Shown here piece after piece: positions 23,454 through 35,297 of a stretch of DNA of 64,000 bases. Position numbers and translations under genes: made by a program. The notes beneath the pieces were generated by a model that was not told the DNA's origin, did no database searches, and saw only the letters and a program-made list of their open reading frames with translations. The stretch comes from Clonostachys chloroleuca (lineage: Eukaryota; Ascomycota; Sordariomycetes; Hypocreales; Bionectriaceae): NCBI GenBank assembly GCA_037952775.1, contig JBANAY010000003.1, forward strand, positions 36,084,001 to 36,148,000, written 5' to 3'. How positions within the stretch are numbered: position 1 is the stretch's first letter; each line of letters opens with the position of its first letter.

Positions 23454-26400
23454 ATGTCGGACAATGTCAACTTTGACGAGATTTGGGAAGAGGCTATCGA
23501 AACTTATCATGCCACCACTAAACGCACCACTCCAGAGCGCGAGGTCTTTAGGCGGATCTGCGACCCAGAGGACTTACGAAAGCATCTCCAGAAGCACCAA
23601 AGCCAATTTAAGAGCTTCACAAGCAGCGATGAGAAGATTCTCAACAGAGTGAATGCCGCGATATGGCCCTTCATGAGGCTATCGGAGCGAACATCCGCTT
23701 CTCATGCCGCCTCTCCGTTCTACCTTGCTTCTCCTATCATTGGGGCAACATTATTCATGTTCCAAGCGGCTGGGGATATCGCCCAGTCATACAAGTACAT
23801 AGAAGAGCTGTTCGGAAAACTGGAAGGATATACAGACCGTCTTGATGAGTATATCAAAGGGGAGGTTTCTCCGCCACTCAAGAAGAACATCGTCAAGGTG
23901 TTTGCCTGCTTCTTGAAGATTCTAGCTTGCTCGGAAATGATCATGAAGACGAAAAAGCTAAAGAAATATACAAAGGCATTATTTATCGGCCACGACCAGA
24001 ATATTACAAAAGCATTTGATGAGCTGGAACGGCTTTTTGAGGAGGAACGTGGACTGGTTAGCGCTATTGTGTTTGCAACATCCCAGCAAATCAAAGAAGA
24101 TGGACAGAAAATTCTATTGTCGTCTGAGGCAGCTCAGATAGAGATGCAAGCCAAACAGCTACGAGAGGATGTTATTCAGTGGTCCTCATCAACAAACTTC
24201 TCAGCACAATACTGTGACTATTTGGAAAAACGACAAAAAGACACTGGATCCTGGTTTTTGGAAGACCCAAAATTCAAAGACTGGGTTGAAGGCCAAGGGA
24301 ACAACATCCTTTTTTGTCACGGGAGTCCAGGCGCCGGGAAGACAATCATGGCTACAACGGTAGTTGATCACCTCGAGAAAACCAGAAAAAGCAGTGCAAC
24401 ACCTGTGGCTTATATCTACTGTAGCTATACAGATGGTGTAAGCCAGAACCCTAGAACTTTGATTTCTGCAGTTCTTCGACAGCTTCTTCAATCTCGAGAA
24501 ACTGTGCCAGATGCCGTCCTAGGGGTCTACGAGGACAATGAAAAAGGCAGACCATTGTATCAAGACATAATGGATATGATGAAGGCTATAGTTCGGGAAT
24601 ATGAAGTTTTCTATTTGGTGATCGATGCTTTGGACGAGGCGATGGACAAGAGCGAAACATACGCAAAGCTTCTAAATGCAGTCGAAGAATTACAGGAAGA
24701 AGCGAATCTACGGGTTTTTATCACCTCTCGATCTATTCCAGAGATCACGGAGAGGTTTGAGCCGGAGTCCATGCTAGAAATCCGGGCTAGCCGTGAGGAT
24801 CTCCAGCAATATCTCGATCACGTCTCCTGGAGAGCTTGGATAAGAAGGGACGAGAACCTCACCGCACAAATAAAAAATGGCGTGGCAGATGCAGCCGATG
24901 GAATGTAAGTCTTATCAAACATAGAACTCTGGGAGATGGGATGCTAATTCAGCTTAAGGTTTCTCCTAGCTTGCCTATATGTCCAGTGGGTTCAAGGCTT
25001 GACTCGACGAAAAGAAATAATCAAATCACTGGAAATCATATCCCACGAGTCTCGGGAAAGCTCCGCGTTCGATCGAGTGTATGATCAAGCATACGCATTA
25101 ACCATTCAGAGAATCGAAGGACAGTCGCCAGAGCAGATAAGATTGGCAAAACAGGCAATCTCCTGGATTTCCTATGCTCAACGGCAATTGAGTATTACAG
25201 AACTATGCAACGCTCTTGCTATCGAGCTTGAGACAGATGATTTGGATGAGGACAATATCCCATCCATTGAGGAGGTTATCTCGGCCTGCATGGGGCTCGT
25301 GGTACTTGATAAACACAGCGAGAATGTTCGTCTTGTGCATTACACTACACAGGAGTACTTGGAAAGAACACGCTGCAAGTGGATTCCAGAAGCAGAAATT
25401 GAAATTGCTTCGATGTGCTTGACGTACTTGGCATATGATGCATTTCGTGATGGACGTCACACCGTGGGGCGTGATATTGACGCCAGGATCCAGAATTATC
25501 CGCTATTGCCATACTTGGCACAAAGCTGGGCCATGCACGTCCTAATGGTTGAAGCTCAGATGCTTCATCTTGCATTGCGCTTCTTACAGAATGATGGTTC
25601 CGTCAATTCAGTTGCTCAAGTGGCAGAAAGGACGGGACATCGGGACGGCGGGGTGGCTATGAGCACAACAGCCTTGCACTTGACATCACGTTTTGGTTTG
25701 TATTTGCTATCCAAAGAGCTCCTCTCATCTCAAATGGGCAGCAATGAAGACGGCGATGAGACGAGGGTTTCTCAACTCAATGCTAAAGATGGCCGTGGAA
25801 GGACGCCCCTCATGCGAGCAGCCCGCTATGGTCACTTGGCCGTAGTCAAGCTCCTTCTCGATTCTGGTGCAGATGTGAATGTACAAGGTGGACCAAATGA
25901 CAATGCACTGATGTGTGCTTTGCAAGGGAATCACAGAGAAGTTGTCGACGTTTTGTTAAACCGTAACGCCAACATTCATGCAGGCTACTGGCCAGCCAGC
26001 TCAGCTCTCGCGACGGCTACAAATTATGGGAGTCCCGCCTTGCTGGCGAGATTGCTTGATATGGGCACGAGTGACCTCAACCTGGATCGTGCCCTCTATC
26101 TTGCGGCAGAGCGCGGGAATCTCGAGATGGTTCAACTCTTGCTGGCCCGTGGGGCTGGGCTGGAGCACGACGGTGCAGGCCCGGGCGCGACCCCCCTGAT
26201 GGTAGCCTCGCTACATAACCATGAGGCAATAGTAAAGGTGCTGATCAAGAAGGGTGCAAAATTTTACGTCAATGATGGACGCAGCGCGCTCACAGCAGCA
26301 ACAATAGGCGGCCATCTGCATATCGTACGGCTCCTTCTCAAGTCGGGTGCACCAGTCAATGTCCATGGTGGGAAGGACTATATTAAGCCTGCAATTGCTG

Positions 26401-29400
26401 AGGCATGTGTCCATGGCAGGAAAGAGATTCTTGAATTGCTTCTGCAGCATGGGCAAGGGGTCAACCATCACACTTCCCCCCCTTGGTTTTTGCTTCTATG
26501 CACGGGAATATTGAAATGGCGCGCATGTTGCTTTTAAAAAATGCCGAGGTTGACGCCTTCGAGTCAGCATTAGGATGGAATGCTCTCATGGCCGCAGCGT
26601 CCAGCGGCCAAATTGAACTAGTTGAATTGCTTCTGAACCACGGCGCAGACATCAACCTCCAAGGGAATGATGGATCGAGCCCTCTTGGGATTGCGGCTAG
26701 ACAAGGACACGAGGAGATTGTTGACCTGCTACTTGACCGAGCAGCCACGGTTGGATTTCCCATTATAAAAGCAGCAATATTAGGAGGCCAAGTGCAGATC
26801 GCTGAGAAGTTGATCGGCTCGGGATACGAGCGTCACGATGAAGCAGTGGGGGAAATCCTGCAACTCGCATGCCTGCAAGGCTTCGATAGTCTCGCTGAAG
26901 CGTTAATACAAAACGGTGCGAACGTGAACTTCTTGGACTGGGATCGCCACGGAAGTGTTCTGCAAGCCGCTGCACAGCGAGACAATGAAGATATCGTTCA
27001 ACTACTCATTAATAACGGTGCTTACATCAACTCTACGAGCGGAACGCTGGGAACAGCACTACATGTAGCCATCAAGAATGGGCATGAAAATATCGTCACG
27101 CTACTCATTGATCACGGCGCCGATGTCAACATCCAGGGAGGTGTTTATTGTAGCACATTAGAAGCCGCCAGCTCCCATGGGTATGAGAATATTGTTAGGT
27201 TACTGATCGATCACGGTGCCGATGCCAACTCCCAAGAAGGAGGCCGGTATGGAAGTGCCTTGCAAGCAGCTAGCTCATTCGGATATGAGAATATTGCAAT
27301 CCTGCTCATTGATCACGGCGCTAATGTCAATTCCGAAGGAGGCGAATTCGGCACCGCACTACAAGCAGCTAGCTATTCTGGGCATGAGAGCATTGTCAGG
27401 TTACTGATCGATCACGGTGCCAAGGTCGACATAAAAGGAGGCAAACATCATAGTGCCTTAGTAGCAGCATCTAAAAAAGGCCATGAATTTATTGTCCAAA
27501 CACTCATAGCAGCTGGCGCCGATGTAAACTTCGATGGAGGCTTTCAGTTCGGGACTGCTCTGCAACATGCATCTGCAAAAGGACATCTCCAAATTGTTCA
27601 AAATCTTCTTGATGCAGGAGCTGATGTTGATTCTGATGGTGGAACCGAAGGTACTGCGCTTCACGTTGCTGTGATGAAAGGGCATTGGAGGGTTGTAGAT
27701 GCCCTACTAGAAGCGAATGCCAGTGCGAACAGAGCATGTCCAGGAAGACACAAATCTCCCACCACCCTCTACGCGGCAGCTGAACTGGGCGATAGGAAAT
27801 TGGTCGAGCGTCTCCTTGCTCATGGAGCTGATGTTGATGCATGGAGTGTGAACTATGGCACGGCACTAGCCATCGCGTCCTCAAAAGGGCACCTAGAGGT
27901 TGTCGAAGTGCTCCTTGATGCTGGAGCTGATATTGACCTGTACGGCCGCTTGGATGGCAGCGCACTCTACGAGGCATCAAGTCATGGCCACGAAGTCGTG
28001 GTACGGAAACTCCTTGCTAAGAGTGCAGACGTCAACGCCGGGAATCCCTTCCTGGCTGCCCTTCAGAATGGCCACATAGCTATTTCTGACCTGCTGCGTG
28101 GTCACGGCGCCAACATTGATGCCCCTTCTGGACATTATTCTTCCGCCCTCAGTTGGGCATCTAGCGAGGGCAAAGCAAAAGTTGTGTGCACGTTGCTTGA
28201 TTATGGCGCCGACCCAAACATGGCACACGGAAAGTTCCCTAGACCTCTCCAAGCGGCCGCAGCCTATGGCCACGATCAGATTGTGGAGCTGTTGCTTGAT
28301 CATGGCGCTCATATTGATGCAGATGAGAGCGACGAGAACCAAGACAGTGATGAGTCAGAATACGATGAGGCAGAGGAGTTCTTACCACAGAAGGCCCAAT
28401 TTTGGGACCGATACGAAACAGAAAAGGGGGAGAAGCGTCGAGCCTCTGCCCTCTACAAGGCAGCAAAGAACGGGATGCTGTCAACGGTACAATTGCTGAT
28501 CAAAAAGGGGGCGCGAGTGAATGTGCGTAGCGGCCGTTTTGGAAACGCCCTTCATGCGGCTCTCAACGGTGGCCATGGCCAGGTTGCCCATGAACTTCTA
28601 GACCAAGGTGCAAATCCTCACTTACGTGGAAGGGTATTTCATACAGCTCTGGATGCCGCTTTATCAGCAGATGTTTTCTCCGTTGTGGAACGACTGCTTG
28701 AGGAAAGCTCGAGATGGAGTCCGGTAGAACTTGGAAACGCTCTACGCCGTGCCTTGGGCAGAAGGAATCAAGAAGTTGTGAAGCGGCTGCTTGATCTGGG
28801 TGCGGATGTGTTCACTAGTGGCTCAGACGATATCGGCATGCTCTACTCTGTTTCCGCTGGCGATGCTCCGGAGGCTCTGAAGATACATTTTGCAAGCCTC
28901 TTGATTGAGAAGGGAGTAAATGTGAACGCTCAAGGTGGCGAGCACGGCAGCCCTTTGCAAATGGCCTGTTACAAGCAGCAGAAGCGTTTCGTTGAGTTCC
29001 TACTTAACATGGGCGCAGACCCTAATGCACAAGGTGGTCGATACGGAAACGCCTTGCAAGCTGTAGGAACGACTCGTAGCTCTGGAAAGAAAATTGCTGT
29101 GGACATCGCCTTGATGCTTATCGAAAAGGGGGCAAACGTGAATGCTACAGGAGGCGAGTTAGGAACCGCACTCCAAGCAGCGGCTTTGTCTGGAAACAGA
29201 AACCTCATGCAACTACTTCTACAACATGGGGCTGCAACCAACACGCATGCCGGGATGTATGGAAATCCTCTCCAAGCAGCGGCTTGTTGCAAGAAATCAA
29301 AGTACATTGAGTATCTGGTCGGAATGGGGGCCGATGTCAACGCACAAGGCGGGCGATATTGTACGGCGTTGCAGGCTCTCTTATCATCCAATTGCGATAA

Positions 29401-29944
29401 GAGGCAAATAGTTGGATTCCTCCTAGACAAAGGGTCTAATGTCAATGCCCAAGGCGGAGAGTACGGAAATGCCTTGCAAGCCGCGTGCTGCAATGGATGG
29501 ATATCAAGATCAGGAGCTGCCGCTGACATCCTGAACATGCTTATTGACGCAGGGGCGGACGTCAATTCAAAAGGAGGCGAGTTCGGCACTGCACTACAAG
29601 CGGCTTCTTTTGCCGGCAAGGGCCAGCTTGTATCATTGCTGCTGGCCAGAGGAGCCAACGTTAATGAGCGAGGAGGCGAGTATGACACAGCTCTACGAGC
29701 GGCTGTTATTGGATGCCACAAACACATTGTACAAATTCTACTTCACAACGGGGCCGATGTGAATGCTGGCAGTGGGGAGAAAAACGCCATCCAGGCAGCA
29801 GCGGAACAAGGCTATGAAGGAATTGTTCGACTGCTTCTCGAAGGAGGTGCGATAGTTCATGCTGATGGGGGTGCGATCAAGGCTGCTGAGAGGAAGGGCT
29901 ATAAAAGAATTCTAGCCATCCTTCGCAAGGAAACAAAGAATTGA
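23454..29944 (+). CDS. NLR-type STAND protein: Goodbye-like N-terminus, NACHT, long ankyrin array; frameshifted
   Basis: Exons 23454-24904 and 24959-29944 (53-nt and similar small introns are typical here; this one is 54 nt). The N-terminus (FDEIWEEAIETYHATTKR... through GATLFMFQAAGDIAQSYKYIEELF) resembles the fungal Goodbye domain. The NACHT-type ATPase has Walker A GSPGAGKT at ~residue 290 and Walker B VIDALDEA at ~389, then GMFLLACLYVQW and a winged-helix region with VHYTTQEYLE. From ~760 to the end there are about 35-40 ankyrin repeats. In the C7 run at 26476-26482 the frame changes by one missing base. Both sides are fluent ankyrin sequence, so the intact protein would be about 2145 residues. 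Such proteins sense non-self through the variable repeats and signal cell death. The break is a C-run deletion, either real or a sequencing error. Confidence 0.85.
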
Positions 29945-30417
29945 GGCAAGAGTTGTATAGTTGAAAAATTTGAAGCATGTAGTGCCCTTTAACGGCACAA
30001 ATTTGAATACTTGTTGTACTGGATAATCAGCAACTTTGACAGCCCTCGCTGCTGGAAAGATCGAGCGAAACCACAAGCGGTATTAGTTTTAGAGTTGTAT
30101 TCTCGGAGGCCATTCTGGATAAGAGTTGATATTGCTGTAGCTGCGCAGTTGCGATTGCTGTCGTCGTTGTGTTTGAGGACGAGTTGTTGGCACTGACAGG
30201 CTGCTGTTGAATGAGGCCCGTCCCATGATTGATATTAGACCCTGAGAAATGATCGATAGTTTCGTCAAATGTTCTTAGCAGCAACTGCCTTTCTCATCCC
30301 TAGATCCTGGATTGCATGTGCTTTGAGTCTTCTGCCGTCGTACTTCCCTTCTTCGGTACCAGAACACAGCCGAATCCTATGGGATCGTTAGGGTTCAGCA
30401 GAACTGAGAGCTAGGCC
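29945..30417. other. 3' spacer of the NLR gene
   Basis: No gene seen. Ordinary composition; probably the NLR 3' UTR and 3' flank of the uncertain frame at 30418. Confidence 0.4.
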
Positions 30418-30828
30418 CTATGGTTTCGTCTTAGTATGGCTGACTGGGAGAACCTCTTCCGCCTCGTATGGGGTTATGGCATCTTTTCGAGATGTTGATG
30501 AGTCTGCTCCAGCGGGCGTCTCTTTTCTGAATGATGGGAGTTTGATCTTGCTGCAGGCAACAACGCAGAGGCATGGGAGGCAGAAGATCATTGCTATGCT
30601 GGCTTGAATGTTCTCAAGAGTATCATGGGGAGTACGCCCGTGTCCATCCCAGATTGTCATATTTAATCGTATGGAAAGGAGCGAATGCCGGCTTGTGCCC
30701 TGTAGTTCTGAGATGGACAAGCCGCCCACTATAAGACAAACGGTCCTATTCAACACTGCAAACGATTCAGATACAATCTTATTGATGTACGTATTGCATA
30801 GATTTTCAAGGCCAAGTACAATTGACAA
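30418..30828 (-). CDS. Uncertain small membrane-protein-like frame
   Basis: A 136-codon minus-strand frame that I do not recognise. Its one suggestive trait is a hydrophobic, Cys-containing segment (SIAMIFCLPCLCVVACSKI, residues ~79-97) followed by a basic and then polar Ser/Thr/Glu tail, as in a single-pass membrane protein. An NMT glycosylation sequon lies before it. It could be the last exon of a longer gene whose 5' exons I cannot define, or chance. No homologue is claimed. Confidence 0.25.
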   Translation of the reverse strand: MSIVLGLENLCNTYINKIVSESFAVLNRTVCLIVGGLSISELQGTSRHSLLSIRLNMTIWDGHGRTPHDTLENIQASIAMIFCLPCLCVVACSKIKLPSFRKETPAGADSSTSRKDAITPYEAEEVLPVSHTKTKP

Positions 30829-31247
30829 GTCGCTAACTGAAGAGTAGCGTCTATTAATTAAATCAGGGGTAGAGTGTTGTCAGTATGTACGTATTTTCTG
30901 GTTAGTTGTTCTCAGCCACACCACACTTACCACTGTGGCTCAGTCATGTGTGCTAAGCCTCCTGGAGGTAGTTTTCCCCAACTCCCGAGTGCCCACGGCA
31001 AATTTCTCCGCATGACAATGCACCCCAAAAGCCAAAAGCGTCGACACAGATCTGCTGGAATCGTCTCCCGCGCCCCGAAGGTTTGCATCGGTAATGGCCG
31101 GCATTTTCGGTTAAAGGCGTATGGCACCGGGCGGCCCCCGCATACATCATAACATACTCTCTGGGGTGAGGGCCACATTCCCCAGAGTCTGTCTGCGATG
31201 AAGCTGTTTATCGTGAGCCCATCCGTCGTCGTATCCTATCTTCCAAG
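30829..31247. other. Promoter-side spacer of the HIBADH gene
   Basis: No gene seen. Short overlapping frames on both strands at 30874-31178 look random. The region should carry the promoter of the dehydrogenase gene at 31248. Confidence 0.4.
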
Positions 31248-32541
31248 ATGAGAGCAATTGTCGCAGCTCGCGTGGCTACAGCCGCTGCTCCTGTGTCGCG
31301 CATAGTACAGAGAAGATGTTTCTCGTGCACGACCAGGCGATTGGATAATTATGGGTTCATTGGCTTGGGCCAGATGGTTGGTTAGAGTTGAGATCTTCAG
31401 ACATGGACACCTGGCTGACAATGTGATGACAGGGCTATCAAATGGCTAAGAATCTGCAATCCAAATTGAAACCAAGCGACAAGGTGGCCATTTACGACAT
31501 CAACGCAGATGCGGTGAAAGCTCTGGAGTTGGAGATGAAAGCTGCCAGTGGCGGTGCCACGGTGGAGGTCGCCTCCAGTGCGTTTGATGCTTCCAAGGAT
31601 GCTGTAAGTTAATAACACTATACGTTTACCTTCTCATCGTACATGATGTTCTACATTTCTATTGTTCTATCTCTGAATCACATTGGCCAGCTTGCTGGCC
31701 CTTGTCTGATTACATTTTTCAAATACTCTGAATATGCGATGCCTACCTGGTTTGCCTTGACTTGCTTCAACATTGAATTCTCGTATTCAAGCATAAGTCG
31801 CTAACGTCAGGTTCATAGGATACCGTCATCACAGTGCTGCCTGAACCACAACATGTCCAAGGAGTCTACAAATCCATTCTGAGCCCCTCGCTTCCTAAAA
31901 AGGACCGCCTGTTCATTGATTGCTCTACAATTGACCCATCGACTTCTCGGCAGGTGACTAAAACTGTCGCCGATGCTGGCCAAGGAACATTCACGGATGC
32001 GCCCATGTCGGGCGGCGTCGTCGGCGCGACAGCCGGTACTCTAACCTTCATGCTGGGCGCCGCACCGAGCCTCATGCCCCGTGTCGAGCCGATCCTGCTG
32101 CTGATGGGCCGCAAGGTCCTCCACTGCGGAGACCAGGGCGCCGGGCTGTCTGCCAAGCTGGCGAACAACTACCTCCTGGCCCTGAACAACATTGCGACCG
32201 CGGAGGCAATGAACCTGGGCATGAAGTGGGGGCTGGATCCCAAGAAGCTCGCAGGTGTGATCAACGTGAGCACGGGTCGTTGCTGGCCTAGTGAGATCAA
32301 CAACCCGGTGCGCGGCGTCGTGGAGAATGCGCCCGCCGGGCGTGATTACAAGGGAGGCTTTGGCATCTCGCTCATGAAGAAGGATCTCCGCCTGGCCATG
32401 GTGGCGGCCAAGGAGGCTGGCGCGCAGATGAAGCTTGCGGACTCGGCGATGAAGGTGTACGAAGAGGCGGAAAAGGAAGAACAGTGCGCGGGAAGGGACT
32501 TTTCGGTTGTTTATAGACATCTCGGCGGTAAAGAGGAATAG
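31248..32541 (+). CDS. 3-hydroxyisobutyrate dehydrogenase, mitochondrial
   Basis: Exons 31248-31376, 31433-31603 and 31819-32541, all phase 0, give 340 codons. The first ~30 residues are Arg/Ala/Ser-rich without acidic residues, a mitochondrial presequence. The NAD-binding motif GFIGLGQMGYQMAKNL spans the first intron. The substrate motif DAPMSGGVVGA and the catalytic-Lys region GAGLSAKLANNYLLALN follow, then the C-terminal helical domain with YKGGFGISLMKKDLRLA. It oxidises 3-hydroxyisobutyrate to methylmalonate semialdehyde in valine catabolism. A related beta-hydroxyacid dehydrogenase activity is possible, but the length and presequence fit HIBADH. The second intron (215 nt) is longer than usual here. 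Confidence 0.93.
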
Positions 32542-33838
32542 ATACAGTCTGTTAGTACATCTAAGCATGTTCATCTAGAAGCTGTGCCGGAGGTTCGAAA
32601 CACTCTACTGCAATTCCGTAATCACCGAGCAAGTTATGTAGATACTATTCCCGAGGACACGGATAAAAGAGTCCGGACTTTCGAAGTCACTGGTACACTT
32701 ATATAATGTCTTTTTCTATTGAAGATGGAGGCAAGCGGGTTTCATTGAATCCGAGACACCCCAACATTATACTGCTTACCTATTGCGTCGAAAGAAACCA
32801 GAGGCGCGGACGAAGCACCAATTGGTTGGAGATTTGAGGATCCGCTCGGGAGGAGACATGGCTTTCTGCAAGTGCAAACACGTAATCCTGTCAGTTCAGG
32901 GCCGAAGGTGCCCAGGAAAGAGAATCAGTCCCGCGACCGGCCTGGGCGGAAGCAGGGAAGGATTCATCTCATGGATGATGGATTGTTATTGTGGAGCAAT
33001 CTGATCTCTAGCACGAGCTAGCGTCAGCTATATACGCGTATCCGTATTCCAGAACTTGGGAGAGGCCAGTTCCCGATACGCTGTACACGTATTGGCGAGA
33101 TACGCGTATTATACTTCCTCGACTGCGGTTCCGCCCCCACCCTCTCGGTCCCTCTCACGGGTTTCGGAGTTACACTGCTAGGGAGCATCGCGAAATAGAC
33201 TCAGAGATAGAGTATCTGCACCAAGGGTCGGGGTCTCGCGTGGCGTCCTCTCCTAGTAGAACGAACCGTGTGTTGCGCTCACAGGAAGTTGGTAGACGTT
33301 TCATCTGCCCAGTTTGCCGCGACTGTAGGCTTGATAAGCATTGAACTGGGATGTCTGACAATTAGGTGAGGGATCTGTGATCCCACTGGAAATACCGGGG
33401 CAGCGGGCGGAGTTGGTACGACCCCGGAACTCTCTTTTCCCCTTGAGAGATTAGGCTCGCTCGGTTACATCTAAACTGCGGCGGCCGCCTGCCTTAAACG
33501 TCGATGGTGCCGGGGTTTCATTCAATAGTAGATGACAATATGGAGTTGGGGAATCGTGGCAATGCTCTCACCACATAAATACCTTTGAGCTCGTGTTTTC
33601 TATCTCTTCTCCGCACCTGGTCCTCTCATCGATATGCCTACTTCCTATCCTTCGACTAACGAAAGGTCCCACGACTACCATCGGTTCGTAGTATCTCTAT
33701 TGGGTTGAACGAAATCGAGGCCACGCATACTTGTCGGAAGTGTACTGGGATTCACATCGTGGGGTGCCAGCGAGGAGGCATAGGCTATCTGCCTGGTGGA
33801 ACGAGAGCCGTCATTCTTATTGAGTTTCGACCATCGTC
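32542..33838. other. Spacer with a pair of palindromic ATACGCGTAT motifs
   Basis: About 1.3 kb without a gene. ATACGCGTAT-type palindromes occur at about 33032-33041 and 33100-33109, about 70 bp apart. A TATA-like cataaatacc lies near 33575, some 260 bp before the RTA1-like gene. Confidence 0.45.
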
Positions 33839-34920
33839 ATGTCATCGACGACAGAGCCCCCAAGGAGGGTGTCCTACAGCGTCTGCCATGAAGTCTCCAA
33901 AATGTGCCCCGTCGAGGCCACGGTCCTGGGGTACTATCCGAACTTCGGCGTCAGCATCTTCTTCGCAGTTGCCTTTGGCCTCGCCATGATCGCGGCTGGC
34001 GGCCTGGGAGTCTCCAAGAAAACGTGGACCTACGGCTTTGCCACGACAGCAGGTCTTTTGCTCGAGGCGGCCGGTAAGTCCACTCTGAGCCTTCATACGC
34101 TTGCTCTCACTAACATGAAAAAGGCCACATCGGTCGAGCACTCCTGCACAAGAACCCCTGGAACAAGGACGCCTTCCAGCTCCAGATCTGCGCCATCATC
34201 ATCGCTCCGACCCTCATCTGCGTCGCCATCTACGTCACCCTCAAGCACATCGCCCTCGCCCTCAACCCGTCCCTGTCGCGCATAAAGCCCCGCCTCTATC
34301 CGCTCATCTTCCTCCCCGCCGACCTGTCCTGCCTGGTCCTGCAGGCCATCGGCGGCGGGCTCGCGGCCTCGGGGAACAATAAGAAGCTCATCGACGGCGG
34401 GAACAACACCATCCTCGCGGGCATCGTCCTGCAGGTCGTCGTCCTCGCCGCCTTTGGCGTCATGGGCGTCGACTACTGGATCCGCGTGAAGAAGTACATG
34501 GCCTCGCCCGAGGCCGACACTCGGTCCCTGGCGACGTGGAGGGACAAGAAGTTCCGCAGCTTTGCGTATGCCGTGACGGGGGCCTATGCTTCCATCTTTA
34601 TCCGATGCATCTACCGGTACGTTTCAACCCCTTTTTGTTTTATCTATATGGTAGAAACCGAGTTACTGACTGGGCAATTTAGAATCGCTGAGATGGCGGG
34701 TGGATGGGGAAACCACATCATGCAGGACGAGCCCAGCTTCCTGGTCCTGGACTCGGCGCTTATATTGGTCGCGACGTATCTCCTGACAATCTTCCACCCA
34801 GGACTCTTCTTCCCGCAGATGTGCAGCGGGTACTATAAGAAGCATCAGGAGGAGGTCCCCGTGGGTGAGAGCAAGGACAACGCCGCTGAAGCTAGCGAAT
34901 CGCCCTCTTCTCATGCGTAA
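33839..34920 (+). CDS. RTA1-like seven-transmembrane protein
   Basis: Exons 33839-34073, 34124-34616 and 34683-34920 join to 321 codons. The protein has about seven hydrophobic segments with RTA1-family landmarks: YYPNFGVSIFFAVAFG, GRALLHKNPWNKDAFQLQ...IAPTL, YPLIFLPADLSCLVLQAIGGG and YRIAEMAGGWGN rebuilt across intron 2, then DSALILVATYLLTIFHPG. RTA1/RSB1-type proteins sit in the plasma membrane and are linked to resistance to aminocholesterol drugs and export of sphingoid bases. The actual substrate here is unknown. The cytosolic tail is Glu/Ser-rich. No neighbouring cluster. Confidence 0.9.
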
Positions 34921-35297
34921 AAGTCTCACCTTTTGAAGATACGAATTATTCGGGGGAAATGAAACAAGGGGTGTTTCTGGGGAATTCGACGACGGTGGGG
35001 TTGAAAAGGAGGCATATTTGAGGGAAGTCTCGGTTCACCTAGTTGGAGTTCCCAAGAATCCCACCCCTTTTCTTTAGACCTACCGAAGGAGGATCTTTGT
35101 TTTCTCTATAGAATTTTAGCAGTGCTCTCCGGATGGGGCCACGTATAAATACGCACAGATCTGATAGTAGACAGTTCTGTCTACGGATACTGAATAGATT
35201 TCTTGTTCAAACTGAAATTCGGTTTAATTCATGTTCTATGTCTAGGTTAGGGAGGATGCGTAGACCAAGTCTCGGGATATCGAAGCAGGCCATATTA
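34921..35297. other. Spacer between convergent RTA1-like and AP-3 beta genes
   Basis: A 377-bp region between two stop codons. It should hold both 3' UTRs; nothing else is seen. Confidence 0.5.

Noticed and set aside
28969..29727. 252-codon minus-strand frame
   Set aside because: Shadow of the ankyrin repeats; its regularity copies the repeat period of the plus-strand gene.
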